Of a DNA stretch of 64,000 nucleotides, positions 36,301-48,150 are shown in pieces; within the stretch, counting starts at the first letter, position 1, and each line of letters opens with the position of its first letter. The stretch spans positions 16,182,142-16,246,141 of the forward strand of contig CAJINV010000001.1 in assembly GCA_905178155.1 (NCBI GenBank), written 5' to 3'. Made by a program: the position numbers and the translations under genes. This DNA is from Amoebophrya sp. A120. Taxonomy: Eukaryota > Sar > Dinophyceae > Syndiniales > Amoebophryaceae. The notes beneath the pieces are model-generated. The model worked only from the letters and a program-made list of their open reading frames with translations. It was not told the origin of the DNA and did no database searches.

Positions 36301-39300
36301 CCTGTCGCAAATTGCAGATGTAGTGTTTGGCCGAAGCAGCGTAGGGGACGAACAGCCGACGGTGCACGGCGGTTCTTCTGAGTCAGAGGGGGCTATTGCA
36401 ATGGAAAGGGACATCAACGCAGCAACCGAAGGCGCATTTGAATCTTCGGAATTGGACGACACTGACGACGAGAAAAGCGAAGAAAATGCGTCCGTTCGAG
36501 CATTGACTGCGTCCTCCGGGTCATCTCACACGCAGCAATTGTTCTCCACCCCGTACGAGGAGTCGGTAGTTTTCCTGGCACAGAAAGCGCCAAAAGTGGC
36601 CGTCTCGGTGTACGGCCAACCGACAAACCTTTTGTTCGGGATTCCCGAGTACGACGCGCTGGTTGGTCCGGGACCACTGACCGCGCAGGGCGTGCCGCGA
36701 CCCAAACCGACATTGTACTGGAGTCTGCAGGGCGCAGTCACCGGCGCCGCGTCTCAGCGCTGGTACCGTGTCAGCCAGAGCGACGTGCCCAGCAGCTCAA
36801 TTTTGGATCTGCTGGTGCCCACGACGTACTTCGAAAACTCAATTTCCGGGCGGCTTCCCGCGCTTGAGTACGATCCCGCGGCACTGTGCAAGCTGTTGAA
36901 GGTCGAGGAGCGCATTGCCAACCTGACGAAGGCCGGAGCCGTGTTTGCCGGCGCAGCGCAAACCACCGAGGCCTGCTTTTGGGTGCAGATGCCGGGGCTG
37001 TTCAAGTCCGACGCGGTGTGTGTGGACGTTGGTACGACCTCCCCACAGCTGCACTTGTCCCTCAACATGCGAACGCACGATCGCACCCTCGACGCGCTCC
37101 TCTTCTCCACGCGATTCTACCGGTACTACCCTGGCTTCGTTTCAGCGCGCGCGGACCAGACTGCCCCGGGCCTCCCTGGCCGCGCGCAGGCTGCGGGCGG
37201 GAACCCCGGCGACCTCACTGACTCTGCGTTTTTCTTCTACGACGTCGCTCGTCTCGCCATCCAGGGCAACTTTTCGATGGTTCAGAATGTGCCGTTGAGT
37301 TGCTTTCTGGTCACGGATTTCGAAGAGGCCCAAGAAGAAACATTATCTGCAACGGAAGGTGCAGCCAGTCGTGTTTCCGAACGCCAGGCCCTGACTACGG
37401 TCAAGGTGCACTTGCGCGAGACCCAGCAAGCTCCGGCGTTGGCGCAAGCAGCACCCAACTACGCGGAAAGCCGGCAGTCGAGTCCAATCGACTTAACCAC
37501 CAGCGACACGCTTGTCCTGGAGGATTCTCTTTCAGCCGCAACTGCGACACCCGCGGAAGCATCTACTGCAGCTTCGCTCGTTTTGCAGAGCTCCGCGACG
37601 TCGCTCACATCCGTCGAGCAGCAAGCGGTACTTGCGTCCGGGGTCGGAGAAGCTGGCTCCGAAGTTGTTTCCACGACCACCGCGAGAAGCCTGCAGTCCG
37701 TGAGCTTCGTGACCAAGTTCGCACAAGTTTTAGCGCCCTTCGGCACGTGTGCGGCCCAGGCGGCGCAGCTGGTGCAAAAGCACCGGCGATTCTCAGTGTA
37801 CATGTCCGCGCCGGGCTACGTGCCAGACACCTTCCGCTACTTGCAGTTCACCCTCATGGGGTACACCAAACCCGTCCTGCCGTCCCTCAACGGCGCCGCG
37901 ACTTCGGTGGCGCACGAACCCGGGGCGTTGTCCACCACCCACGTGTCGGCGCCGAACGATCGCCGAGAGTTGTTTTTCCCTGCAGACAACGACAAAGTGT
38001 ATTTTTACGTCGCGAGCGTCGAAAAGGTCACAGACAGCACCAGCCTGGCGTTCGCGAACTTGCACAATGCTTCTTCTACCGTCGCAACGACGCCTACCTC
38101 GGGGACCCCACCGCCAACGCTGCAGGAACAGATGGCAGCTAGCTGCCGCGCTCACCTAGTGAACAATCTGGTGGAGATCCAGGAGCGCAGTGCGCTGTCC
38201 GGGTGCGCTAATTTTCGGAGTGCCATCTTTCAGGGCATCTCGGACCCGTCGCCCGCGTTGCGGGGGCGATTCGAAGAGGTGTCCGGGTCCGTCGAGGCGC
38301 TCGCAGAGGGAACTACGCACGAGCTACCTCCCGCAGTTTCAGCGGGGGACGGCTCTACTGCGAGTGCTAACACGGGAGACGGAGACTCCGTTGCAGTCCT
38401 CCCGACGGGACTCGTGTTCAATCAGACGTCATGTTTCGGTTCGGAAAAGGTGTGTCGGGTCGCCCGTCACACCAAGTTTCGCTTCGCCGAAGGGTACCGG
38501 TACGAGCTGTGTTTTTTGACCTGGGCCGAGCCACGCATGCCGTCTTTCATGTCCGCAGCCGCGGTGACCGTGTCCAAGCCTCCCGTTCGAAAGGTACTGA
38601 AAATCCAGTTGTCGTTCGAGTACCAATCAACTGCCGCGTATGAAAGTTGTAGACAGATTTTTTGCGCAGCGGTGATGCAGAGTACTGCGATCTTTCGGTT
38701 TTTGACAAGACTGGTGACACTGCGCGTCACTGCAGAACAAGCTGTCAGCACTATATTGGAAGCAGAAGTACTTTAGACTTGCACAATCGATAATTTCTGA
38801 CCTCTCAACAGTTGTAGAACCAAAATAACACTTTTTGCCGCTCCTGCGCGAAAAATACGTCTCTCTGTTCCATACTTCCGCGGTTAACGTGACCGACGTG
38901 AACGCTAATATCAATGGGGTCCTGCACAGTCCGTCCACCTACGGCAGCCTCCGTACCCGCGTGGAAAACCGCATTGTTAACTTGTACGGCGTGCCAAAGA
39001 GCTACATTGCCAAGCTGGCGTTTTCGACCGGATCCCTCGTGATCGAGTTGCACGTGCGGATGCTCGCGGCCGACTACGAGCGCGTGGAGGCGGAGCACCA
39101 GGGCGCCGGGGGTGCAAACTGGCTCCAGCAGCTGCTGTTCGAAGAGATGAAGACGCAGGTGGTGCTGCCCGCGATCCAGACCGACTACATCGACCAGAAC
39201 GGACTGTCCCTGAGCTTGAACGATGTGACCGCAAGCCTGGTGGTCTTGGACGTGGACGATCCATCGATCGCGGACGTGCCACGGGTGGCGCTCACGGAAA

Positions 39301-41222
39301 CGACGACCACGGAAGCGCCGGGAGCCGACGGCTCGGGCGCCGCTGCGTCGGAGGACACCGGGCTTAGTGGCGGGGCCATCGCGGGTATTGTGATTTCCTG
39401 CGTGCTGCTGGTGCTGATCCTCGCCGTGGTGATTGTTTTGTGGTACCGAAACAAATACTTACGCGACCAGCCAGGCGAGGACTTCCTGCACATGCCGCGC
39501 ATGTCTCGCAAGTACTCGGAGGATGACGTGGAAATCGTGCAGGAGGAGGAGCCACGGTACCTGCTGCGCAAGTGGTTCCACATTTTGATGGAAGTGGACC
39601 AGCCGCTGACGAAAACTTGTGTGTTCTGCTGCCAGAGTCCCGAAGACCTTGCCTGTACGGAGCTGCTGTGCTTCCGTGACTCGGGGGAGGTACCCGCGCC
39701 CGAAACCACTTTCCCCGGGCGGCTGCTGCAGCTGGGCACCGCGCACTACGGACGCGTGCAGCCGCCCGCGGCGGGCAGCACCCTGTATCTGGTCGACAAC
39801 GCGTTCGGACGTCCGCTTCCGCGGAATATCTACAATTCTGGCGCCAACGCCGATTTTGAGACACGCGACGAAATGGACAGTGCTGGAGGGATAGGCGCTG
39901 TTTCTGATGGCACAGCAGCTCGTTCGGAGCATGCCGATGAAAACAATCTGTTCCACTTGACCGGCGAGCAGGAGGCCGGATCAACACATCTCGGGGAACA
40001 GCAGATAGTGCAACCAGGGGGGGACCTCGGACCATCCGAGGAGGCACACCTCCCAACGTTGCTGGACGAGCGATACGAAAACGCAGACGGGTCGTTCCCT
40101 CGCGAGCCGCAGCAGGGCCCCCTGGCTGTGGAGAAAAAACGGTCGGGCACGGTTCCGCGAATGCAGTTGGCCGTGTTTGTGTCGCGATCGAATCCGGACG
40201 TCCGCATCACATGCTGCAACTACTGCATCAAGTTGGTCAACACGGTGTTCCGGGGTCCGAACCCGGACGACCCCGACGAGTGGCGCAAGTTGAGCGATGT
40301 GGACATCCCGCCGGACGAGATCCAGCGGCTGGCGGACGAAATCCTGGTTAGCCAGCAGCCTGCGCTAGCGGACGGGCCGCTGCTGGAGCCGGCGCCCTCT
40401 GCGGACGGCGGGGGCTGGTGGCCGTCGTGGTTGTTCGACGGCGGTGGGTGGAAGCAGCCGAGCCCTCCGGTGGTTGGAGGACAGGTGGACACCTTCAATC
40501 TCACCGGCGCCGCGCGGCTTGCCCCGGTGGCCGCTATACAGGACGCACAAGGTGGTCCTGCTTCCGACGGACAGCGAACATTTGCCGTGGGAGACGCAAC
40601 GAGCAATGTCGCCGCAGGCACAACGGAAGCAGTTGCTGCTTCTTCGTTCTATCAGAAGGAGCCGTCGCCGTTGCGCAGCGAGCAGGGCAGCAAAATGCCC
40701 TCGCCGATCGTGGTAGACATGCAGTCCCCGGTAGAGGGAGGCGTCACAGGTGGACCAGAACAGGGTGTCGTCGCATCCTCGGGAACTTCGGGGGAAGCAG
40801 ATGCAAACCCAGAGATGGTTCTCGACGATGGTGGTGGAGGCCACAGTGGGGGAGCCGGGGTGGGTGCCGACGCGGCGCCGGGGGAGCACGGGCGTAAGAC
40901 CCAAGCGGAATCGGAGAAGAAGAAACGCAGACTGCGGAAGAAGCAACGAAAGACGGGAATTGGGCAAAACATCTTTGCGGACCACGACCAGCCGCCCGGA
41001 GGGGCGAGCAGTCCCGACAACCAAAGCACCAGCCCCACCGGTGGTCGGCGGAGTCGACGACGGAAATCGCGGGCGGCAGGTGCGGGCACGGAAGAAAATA
41101 CCGAGAGACCACGCAGACTAAGTGTGCGTAATAAGAACATCGAGCCACGCACGGAGCGCCGTTCCGCATCGGGGCTGCGCGTATCCACGACTCGGACTGG
41201 CGACAACGCTTCAGGGTCCTGA
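27335..41222 (+). CDS. Giant Cys-rich surface protein (about 4,437 aa) with lectin-like region and one C-terminal membrane span
   Basis: Exons 27335-29694, 29870-32330, 32486-38638 and 38883-41222. Introns 1 and 2 are GT-AG; intron 3 is non-canonical (see findings). A basic N-terminal stretch precedes a hydrophobic signal/anchor (LKLAAWALLAWFPAGVGG, about residues 48-65). The very long ectodomain has many Cys and Trp. Residues about 1475-1760 look like a concanavalin/LamG-type sandwich (FSLELYFKL, HWQLLSLV, FRLLLDEVRIF), followed by EGF-like Cys spacing (CVPECG, CDCPPGFFE). A chitobiase-C-terminal-like strand (ILFTTDLSDPSC) is near residue 2080. A small beta-alpha-beta module around intron 3 (NVTDVNANINGVL, GSLVIELHV) resembles modules I know from dinoflagellate secreted proteins. 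One span (IAGIVISCVLLVLILAVVIV) lies near residue 3825, then about 590 cytoplasmic residues of low complexity ending in a Lys/Arg-rich tail. Likely a cell-surface or extrusome-associated protein; domain names beyond the membrane topology are inference. Confidence 0.82.
38638..38882 (+). mobile_element. Non-canonical, terminal-inverted-repeat intron in the giant surface-protein gene
   Basis: The unit GTATG...CATAC (38638-38875) has inverted ends that match at 23 of the first 32 positions by hand alignment, including GTATG, AGAC, ATTTTT and GCGCAG. It is bracketed by ACTGCCGCG (38630-38638) and ACTTCCGCG (38874-38882). Removing one repeat plus the unit joins the two coding frames exactly (STAA to VNVTDV). 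With GT at the 5' end, the 3' end would be GC, not AG. The only in-phase AG acceptor nearby is after CTGCACAG (about 38930) and would delete VNVTDVNANINGVLH. Confidence 0.65.
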
Positions 41223-42426
41223 AAGCAGTGGCACGAAAAAATAGATGTGATGAATAACAAAAGGCATCAATAGGTGAAGTTTGAGAATGTTTGCGCATTC
41301 AGGTCAATTTTTTGCTTTTACAAAATCATCGACTTTGCACGACAAGCTGACACTGTTCGATTCATAACGCCAAGTAAGTGTGGGTATTTCATACTGAAAT
41401 ATCAGCGCTGCTCGCAGCTTAGACGTCTACGCATTCGCAGAAAGAAAGTGCTCGCAGTGTCTGGGCGTGCGTGATAGTAATGTGGTTTCGTACAAATCAT
41501 GGAGGTTGTAGGCATTCCAGTGAGATAGAGTTTGAGTAGCCAAAGGATGCGTTGCAGCAATGTGAGAAAAGTAGAGGAGTAAAGAAGCTTGCTTTTGTTG
41601 CTTCGGGTTTTTTGGAAAAGCACTTGATACAAGTTAGCCACTGTGGAAAACAGGGACATGATGAACAGTGTATTTGGCCTAAATAGTTGATATTATTTAG
41701 CGTTCTGCTTATTGCAAAAGAATACAATAAGAAAGTACGTCATCAAAATAGTGCAAGAATATAGTTGCAGAGGAGCCGTCCTTTTTGCGGACAGGAAACT
41801 ACAAGCAGAAAGAAATTACTTTATTTGAAGTTGTCTTACCGTGCGGCAAGCAGGTAGTGTCCAAATTTCCCGCAGGAGGGACGACGAAAGCACCGACAGA
41901 ACACTTGCAGCGCAGACTCAGACGGCCAAAGATCTTCTTTACCCGATCCTGATTTCATCTTGATCTCGTGTTTTTACTTATTCGCGTCGGTTTTAGAAGG
42001 AGTGTGTGTGTATCAAGGTCTTGCAGGCAGTGGACCCCATGATATGTTGACTTTTCGCGAACGAGATCGCTAGTTTCGGAAGTCCGCTCGGCGTCATATT
42101 GATGTGGATCCCATGGTGTGCTCATTATGTCGATGTGGCGACGAATTTGTGTAGCTAGCATGAGCAATTTGTTCTGTGCTCGGTAGTAACTCGACTTCAG
42201 GAAGGATTGGTTCGTACTAAGTAGCTGTACGCGCAACATTGAATTTGCTTCGAGGTTTACTGAAGATCTATCAACATATGCGGGTGTAAGTATCTTGTCC
42301 TTTACAGCATTGTTCTGTTCTGACTAGAGTAAACAGCGGAAAAAGGTTTTGTTTGTTTTGATTCTTGTTTGATGCATAAAGACGAATTTTTCACGACCCG
42401 AGACGGAAAAGAAACTGCGTTGCAGC
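41223..42426. other. Intergenic, no gene seen
   Basis: A 1.2-kb AT-rich spacer. Short ORFs occur on both strands and nothing recognisable is present. Confidence 0.65.
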
Positions 42427-43431
42427 ATGGGCGGACAGGTTAAGAAGGACAACTACAAGTCCTGGGGTCCCCCTGGAGGAGGGTACTGGGTATGGAAAGG
42501 CAAGAAGGGGAGCGGCAAGGGCGGTGGCAAGAAGGGAAACAAGGCTGGGAAGGGGTGGGAAATGCAGATGTCCAAAAAGATCACGAAGTGGTTGCGTTAC
42601 AACATGCGGGACGAGTTCCCTGAAAACGAAAGTAATTGGGTACACCACACCGCCGTCCCCGGGTTTGGAGAGGAGTTTACGGAGCCGCAGCTGCGTGCTA
42701 TCATCAAAGCTGACCCGGACCACTTACACGCCTGGGACCAGTATGATAAGGAGGATAAGGAGAGAATGGACATGGGAGAGGAGCTACGGAAGTTGAAAAG
42801 TGCGGGCACATTCCTTCATGGTTGCTTTGTTTTTGCCAGATGCTCTTACTCAGTCTGACTTGACGTTCGACCGTTATTTTGTGAATTACCAATCTTCCTC
42901 GTAGAAGATGCAACGAGTTTTTACGGACCGGTCAGAAAAATGTGCCTCGTATCTACCAATGAATGCAATTACGTTCGTTGATGATGAGAATGCTCTGCTC
43001 TTGCGGGGAGATCTACTAGAATTCATTGCTTGGTGTAAAAATAAGAATGTCGCGTACTTTTCGGTTGCATAAGGGGGACCGCCAACCGGATTGTACGTGC
43101 GATCAGTGAAGAAGAACAAGATCGAAACCAAGGGCAACGACCTGGACGCGTACTGGAAAACCGTTGACATTGCCTACGCAGTCAAGAACCGGAAGGAAAA
43201 GGAGAGGGAGGCTCTGGAGGAGAAGGTATCTTGATATGATTCCACTTTTTGTTTGGTCGCCTACCTAAGAGTACCTACTAGGTAGCGGAAGTTACCGCTC
43301 ACTTGTTGTGCTCTTCTTCCTCTATCTATGATGAGCGTCTGTGTCGCTCGCAGAGAAAGTTCCTATGGCTGCATTAGAAATTGCCATACATTCAACACGT
43401 ACAGGAGAAGGAGAACGCTGCGGAGGAGTGA
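42427..43431 (+). CDS. Small basic protein, weakly KptA/Tpt1 N-domain-like
   Basis: Exons 42427-42799, 43074-43225 and 43405-43431 give 183 aa with GT-AG introns in phase. The N-terminus is Gly/Lys/Trp-rich (GPPGGGYWVWKGKKGSGKG). A globular part follows: KKITKWLRYNMRDE, then TEPQLRAIIKADPDHLHAWD, then GPPTGLYVRSVKKNK. The LRYNMR segment followed by a helix ending in an IIKAD-type block recalls the N-terminal winged helix of RNA 2'-phosphotransferase (Tpt1/KptA). The catalytic C-terminal half and its Arg/His motifs are absent, so enzymatic activity is not supported. The tail is a charged helix (RKEKEREALEEKEKENAAEE). It could equally be a small RNA-binding protein. The last exon is only nine codons. 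Confidence 0.65.
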
Positions 43432-44507
43432 AATCGTGCCCATCTTTTGGAAGCTTCGACCTGTGACAATACATTAGTGCACCCCCGCACCGTCTCGACG
43501 CAAATTTGGTTCACTATCGGCAAGTTGTGCGTCTGTGACTCTAGCTAAAACTATTGTAATAGGCAAAACTACAATTGGGCATTTCATAAGGTGACCGGTT
43601 CAATGCTGGATCCGCTTGCACGTCGCAGTGTTCATATGTAAGTGCAGGCTTCAGATCCGAATCAGTCTTCACAGCACATTGCGCCTCTGATGGCGTTCTT
43701 CAAAACTTGAATCGGTGGACTATTGCTAGTCTTTGTAGTTTTCTGCCGAGCTGCCGATCTCGATCGGTCGTTCCCCAAGAACCAATATTGCTGCCGCCAA
43801 GCCGTGCGATCGATACTCGATGAAATCGGTTCCCTCGTGCTGTGAACATGCGACCATGTTTATCTTTTCGGTTGTTTCGTTCACCGAACAGAATATCTCG
43901 GTTTGAATCCCGGAATTTCTTGTCGGTATATTCAAGTAGAACATTTTTCGTTCGTTCAGGTGGAAGGTTTGTCGTGCAACTCCCTCGTTTTTCTCACCGA
44001 CCATCTGCAACCGTTCGCAATTACGATTACCTATTTACGTAGACGTGCCCACCATTGTCGTGCGAAAAACAAAAAGAGATGCGCTCTCGTTCTACAACTT
44101 ATTTCACTATTTTTACGACCATAGTACGAACAAAACCAAAACAGTACTGTCTCAGTGCCAGAACATCTACTCTACCCTGCCCTGACATACGCGTACATTA
44201 TGGTTGTAATTAGTCCGACTTGTGCCCGCGAAGAAAAAGCGAAGGATGGCGAGGCTGAAAATAAAAGTCATCCAGCACAGCAGCGAAAAACTGTTGACTA
44301 ATCACTCGCCTGAGATTCAGCTTTAGAAAGTACACAGGGTCTTCGTGCAGAGGCACTGCGGGCCTAATGCCAGTGCTGCGATTCAGCAACGCTCCTGCTG
44401 CGACTGCTAATTCGCGGCGGTAAAAATCATCGGCAGCTCCAGTGAAGCCGCTTGGTAGCGACAAGCAAGTACCGAAGCGGGATCCTCGACTCCGCAACCA
44501 CGCCGCC
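43432..44507. other. Intergenic, no gene seen
   Basis: About 1 kb of mixed-composition spacer. ORFs on both strands are short. The reading frame of the next gene is open from a GTG at 44442, but there is no ATG before 44508. Confidence 0.6.
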
Positions 44508-47500
44508 ATGGCTTCGGCGCCGGAGACCAGCACCTCAAGTGGGGGGGGGCAACGGCAGCAGCAGGGGACTATGAAATTAGAAACACGGAAACAGCGTCGG
44601 CAGCGCGCGCTCGCGGTCGCGTACAATATCCCCCGGGTGACGAAGACGATTCCCGATTACTCGCAGCAGCCGGAGGGGCGACGACACCACACGCTGGTGG
44701 GGGGCGTCGGGTATACCACGCTGGCGCGCGGCGAGCGAACCAAAAGCGTGCGGCTTGCGAACCAGCAGATGCAACTGGAAGCGGATCGGCCCGCGCTGGA
44801 GGAAGAGACCCGGAGCGACGCAGTGCTCGCGCGGCTCTGCCGAGCTTGCGGGGAATTCATTCCCGAGTCCGAGCCGTTGATGCGGGGCCACGAAACAGAT
44901 GTCTTCCACGCGCGCTGCTTCCAGTGCGCCTGCTGCAGTGTGCCATTCTCCGACGCGCAACCCTTCTTCACTAGCCCGACCAAGTTTAGGCCCTGGCGCC
45001 CGCGCTACGTCCGGTTTGAGGACCTCGAGAAACCGCACCCGTACATGTGCGCGGACTGCGAAGACCGAGAGGACGATTTTCACGCGAAATTTCGCAGCGA
45101 CTTCTTGCCCAGCGAGGCCGAACGTCTGGCGCAGGAGTTCGGCGGCGCCAAACCGCGGGTGTGCGACCTGACGAAGAAACTGCCTGCGCTCGAGGGGCCG
45201 CTGGCGGACGCGACGTTCCGGCGGCAAGAGCTGCTGCTGGTGAACAAAACCTTCGACATCCAGGTGGACCCGGCTGCGGTCATCTGCAAGGTGTGCGACC
45301 AGACGCTGCAGCAGGTGCGGGCGACGTCGTCCGCCGACAAGTGGCTGGCGCAGACCGATTCCATCCTGCGCGACGCCAAACACGCGGAGCGGATTCTGCG
45401 CCACGAGTTTATCTGTCTGAACTGCGACCGAAAGATGGACGAGGACGCTCGCCGCCGCGAGGAGGAGGCTGCGGCGGACCGCGCCGCGAAGTTCCAGAAG
45501 GAGGAGGCCGAGCGCCGGCTGCTGCAGTCCAAGTTGCAGGCGTCGACCGCGCCTCCGGAACCGGAGCCGGAGGTGCTGGCCGCGCGCCGGGAGGAGCTGC
45601 AGCGCCTCACGGCTGAGATGCAGGGCCGGGATGCGGAGCGCGAGAAGCAGTGGCTCGCGGCCCACGTGCCCACCGAGGACCAACTTTTGATCGCCCTGGA
45701 GCGGGCACCGCACGTGCTGCAGGGCTACGTGCTCGCGAAGCAGGAAACCCACGAACACTTTCAGCGGTTACAGACCTCTTTGCTCGAGAATGCGAACACC
45801 CAGATCGGGGCCAAGTACACCGAGAATCTGGCAAAAGACCACTCCGTGCTGTATTGCGAAGTGGAAACGGAGCAGCTGCGGTTCTCTCTGGCCGAGCAGG
45901 TGGGTCTGCTGCAGCAGCAGTCGCGGGACGCGAAAGACGCCCTGATCGCGGACTACCAAGCAAAAGCGCCGCCGCCCGGGCCGCCGGCCCACCCGGCGGA
46001 GGACGCGCGGCTCCTAGACACGCGCATGGACGCGCAGCACCTCATTCTGGAGGGCGACTACGTGGAGTTGCTGGTAGCCAAGAAGTCGTACAAGTACGGC
46101 ACGATCTTCCCTGTCGGGAGCAAGGCCGTCGTGCGGCGCGTGTTGTACAACGTGCCCATCCGCGGGCAGGCGGAGGACGAGAACGCGCTGGCCGCGTCCT
46201 CACAACGGGACGAGGAGACGCGGCTCGCCTCGATGCGGCAGCACCGCGCGCAGCGGCGCGAGGAGCTGATGATGCTGAGTCAGAAGGGCTTGGCCGAGCA
46301 GCTCGAAGAGGCCAAAGCGGAGAAGGTGCAGCGGCGGCAGGGGCCGCGGGTCAAAATTCCGTTTCGGGGGGAGATGACAAGCAAGGACTACGCGGGCACA
46401 GTGTCCGGAGAGGCGGAGGTGTCTCTGCAGGAAATTTTTGAGACGGACGTGAAAGAAGTGTACTACGAGGGCAGTAGGCCTCCTTCGACGCGCGCGTCGC
46501 GTCGGGCCGGGCTCAAGAACGTGCAGCGGGCCTACTTGCTCTCGTTCTTGCCCCCCGGGTTGGATCCCCGAAACCCGGACTCCTTCAACCCCTTTCGGCC
46601 CGGTTTCCCGGAGCAATACAAGGGACACGGGATCTTTCGGGACCTGGAGTGGTACTGTGGCGACGGTTTGTATCTGGACGGGGGCAAGATGAACAAGCAA
46701 TTTCTCACCAAGAACATGTGGGTCCGCAAGGTCGACATCCAGAAGTACGCGGGGGCGTGGGACCCGGTCACCGGAGGCAGCGGCGTGCAGCCGCTGTTCC
46801 GCCCCCTGGGTGCGCCCGGGGGTGGCCGCAGCAGCGCCGGGCCGCTTGTTCCGGGAGGAGGCGGATTGACGCTGGAGAACGTGCTCGCGCAGCTCGCCGC
46901 GGCCGGAGACGGGACGTCAGATCCGGTGGTGAACAACATGCGGGCTTCGGAGCTGATGCGTTACATCGTGCAGCCGTGGCAGGCCGGGCCGGACGCGGCG
47001 TCGAAGCCCCCCAAACGGAGCTACGGGGTACAGTACGACCTGGAGGAGCCCGGACGAGTCTCGACGCGCAGCGCTGGTGTCGGTCCTCGGGAGCGGTCGG
47101 TAATTGATACGCTGCAGGAGCTAGGCGTGCAAGCGAGCCCCGCCGCCCTGGAGGTTTTGGCGGAGCAGGTGAGTCAGGTGCTGGATGAAATGACCGAGGA
47201 CGGGGGAGGAGCCACAAGTAAAAATGCAGTCGCGCCGAACGCCGGTGCCGGTGCCGCGCCACTGCCCGCCCGGCAAAGCGGAGCAGCGCCGGTGACGCGA
47301 GAGAGTTCGTCGTCCGCCGCTGCGGCCGTCGTGGACGAGATAATGGCCCTACCCGCTGCGGAGGTTCCGGACGTGCTTGCCGCCGTGGAGGAGATCGTGC
47401 AACAACAGCCAGAAGCGGCCGCTCAGGTTCTTGCAGCAGTGGAGCAGCGACTGTCGCAACCAGGAGACCTGGCAGGAGGCCTGCCACCAGCGGAGATACC

Positions 47501-47888
47501 GCCACCCCCGGTGGCGAGGCGGAGCAGTGGGCGGGCAGCTGCACCTGGTTCGAATCAGGGGTGGCCCGGCTCAAATGTGGTGCCGCAAGGTCCACCATCC
47601 GGCATGGGGGTGGTCCGTGCGCCCTCCGCTGCGCCCGGGTCGCAACAATCTCCGATCATGTCTCCATCCAATCCCTCGGTCTTGCGGAATTCCAGCAGGG
47701 GCCTAAAACAGCTCGCAACGCCTACGGAGGCCGAAAAGGTGTCTTTACGTCCGACCACACGCAATGTAACGGAGCTAAATCACGACGGCATACCAGGAGA
47801 ACGAGCTATGTCACTGCGCACTGGCGCGGGGCAAAACGAATACTCGCCAAAACCGTCCGTCCTGGAGGGGATGCCAAACCTCAGGTAA
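44508..47888 (+). CDS. LIM-type zinc-binding protein with coiled-coil and low-complexity tail
   Basis: Single exon, 1,126 aa. The ATG at 44508 has a strong context (GCCGCCATGG). Residues 111-143 form a first LIM finger: C111-x2-C114-x19-H134-x2-C137-x2-C140-x2-C143. C181-x2-C184 (YMCADCED) would complete the second finger with a longer than usual loop. A second Cys pair set, C260-x2-C263 and C303-x2-C306, suggests another zinc ribbon. Residues about 310-420 are charged coiled coil (EEEAAADRAAKFQKEEAERR). A basic/globular middle part follows, then an Ala/Pro/Gly/Ser-rich tail. LIM modules mediate protein contacts, often at the cytoskeleton; no partner can be read here. A GTAATC after CTCAG at 47885 could be a donor, but I found no in-phase acceptor before the next gene, so I end it at the TAA. 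Confidence 0.8.
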   Translation: MASAPETSTSSGGGQRQQQGTMKLETRKQRRQRALAVAYNIPRVTKTIPDYSQQPEGRRHHTLVGGVGYTTLARGERTKSVRLANQQMQLEADRPALEEETRSDAVLARLCRACGEFIPESEPLMRGHETDVFHARCFQCACCSVPFSDAQPFFTSPTKFRPWRPRYVRFEDLEKPHPYMCADCEDREDDFHAKFRSDFLPSEAERLAQEFGGAKPRVCDLTKKLPALEGPLADATFRRQELLLVNKTFDIQVDPAAVICKVCDQTLQQVRATSSADKWLAQTDSILRDAKHAERILRHEFICLNCDRKMDEDARRREEEAAADRAAKFQKEEAERRLLQSKLQASTAPPEPEPEVLAARREELQRLTAEMQGRDAEREKQWLAAHVPTEDQLLIALERAPHVLQGYVLAKQETHEHFQRLQTSLLENANTQIGAKYTENLAKDHSVLYCEVETEQLRFSLAEQVGLLQQQSRDAKDALIADYQAKAPPPGPPAHPAEDARLLDTRMDAQHLILEGDYVELLVAKKSYKYGTIFPVGSKAVVRRVLYNVPIRGQAEDENALAASSQRDEETRLASMRQHRAQRREELMMLSQKGLAEQLEEAKAEKVQRRQGPRVKIPFRGEMTSKDYAGTVSGEAEVSLQEIFETDVKEVYYEGSRPPSTRASRRAGLKNVQRAYLLSFLPPGLDPRNPDSFNPFRPGFPEQYKGHGIFRDLEWYCGDGLYLDGGKMNKQFLTKNMWVRKVDIQKYAGAWDPVTGGSGVQPLFRPLGAPGGGRSSAGPLVPGGGGLTLENVLAQLAAAGDGTSDPVVNNMRASELMRYIVQPWQAGPDAASKPPKRSYGVQYDLEEPGRVSTRSAGVGPRERSVIDTLQELGVQASPAALEVLAEQVSQVLDEMTEDGGGATSKNAVAPNAGAGAAPLPARQSGAAPVTRESSSSAAAAVVDEIMALPAAEVPDVLAAVEEIVQQQPEAAAQVLAAVEQRLSQPGDLAGGLPPAEIPPPPVARRSSGRAAAPGSNQGWPGSNVVPQGPPSGMGVVRAPSAAPGSQQSPIMSPSNPSVLRNSSRGLKQLATPTEAEKVSLRPTTRNVTELNHDGIPGERAMSLRTGAGQNEYSPKPSVLEGMPNLR

Positions 47889-48150
47889 TCATACGATATT
47901 TCTTCATTGATGAAATTCATGTAAGTAGTATTTTCCCACGTTGGGTTCGATTTTTCACAGACGAGACCTTTTATTCGGAGCTCATTTTTCACATTACGAT
48001 TACGAACTGAGCCGGACGAAATTTCTTGTGCTTGATCCATGTTTCAGGAATTTTTGGATCTTTTTTGCTTACTGTCTGCGATGTTCCTTGTGAAGCCTGG
48101 GTTCACTTTGTCTTTTTTGATCACCTGACCCTGAGCAAACTTCAACGCAA

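Noticed and set aside
44577-45758. 393-codon antisense ORF over the LIM gene
   Set aside because: Leu/Arg-rich mirror of the LIM protein exon; the + strand has exact zinc-ligand spacing.
47545-47560. GGTTCGAATC, a tRNA B-box-like word
   Set aside because: It lies in frame within the LIM gene coding sequence and has no A-box or cloverleaf around it.
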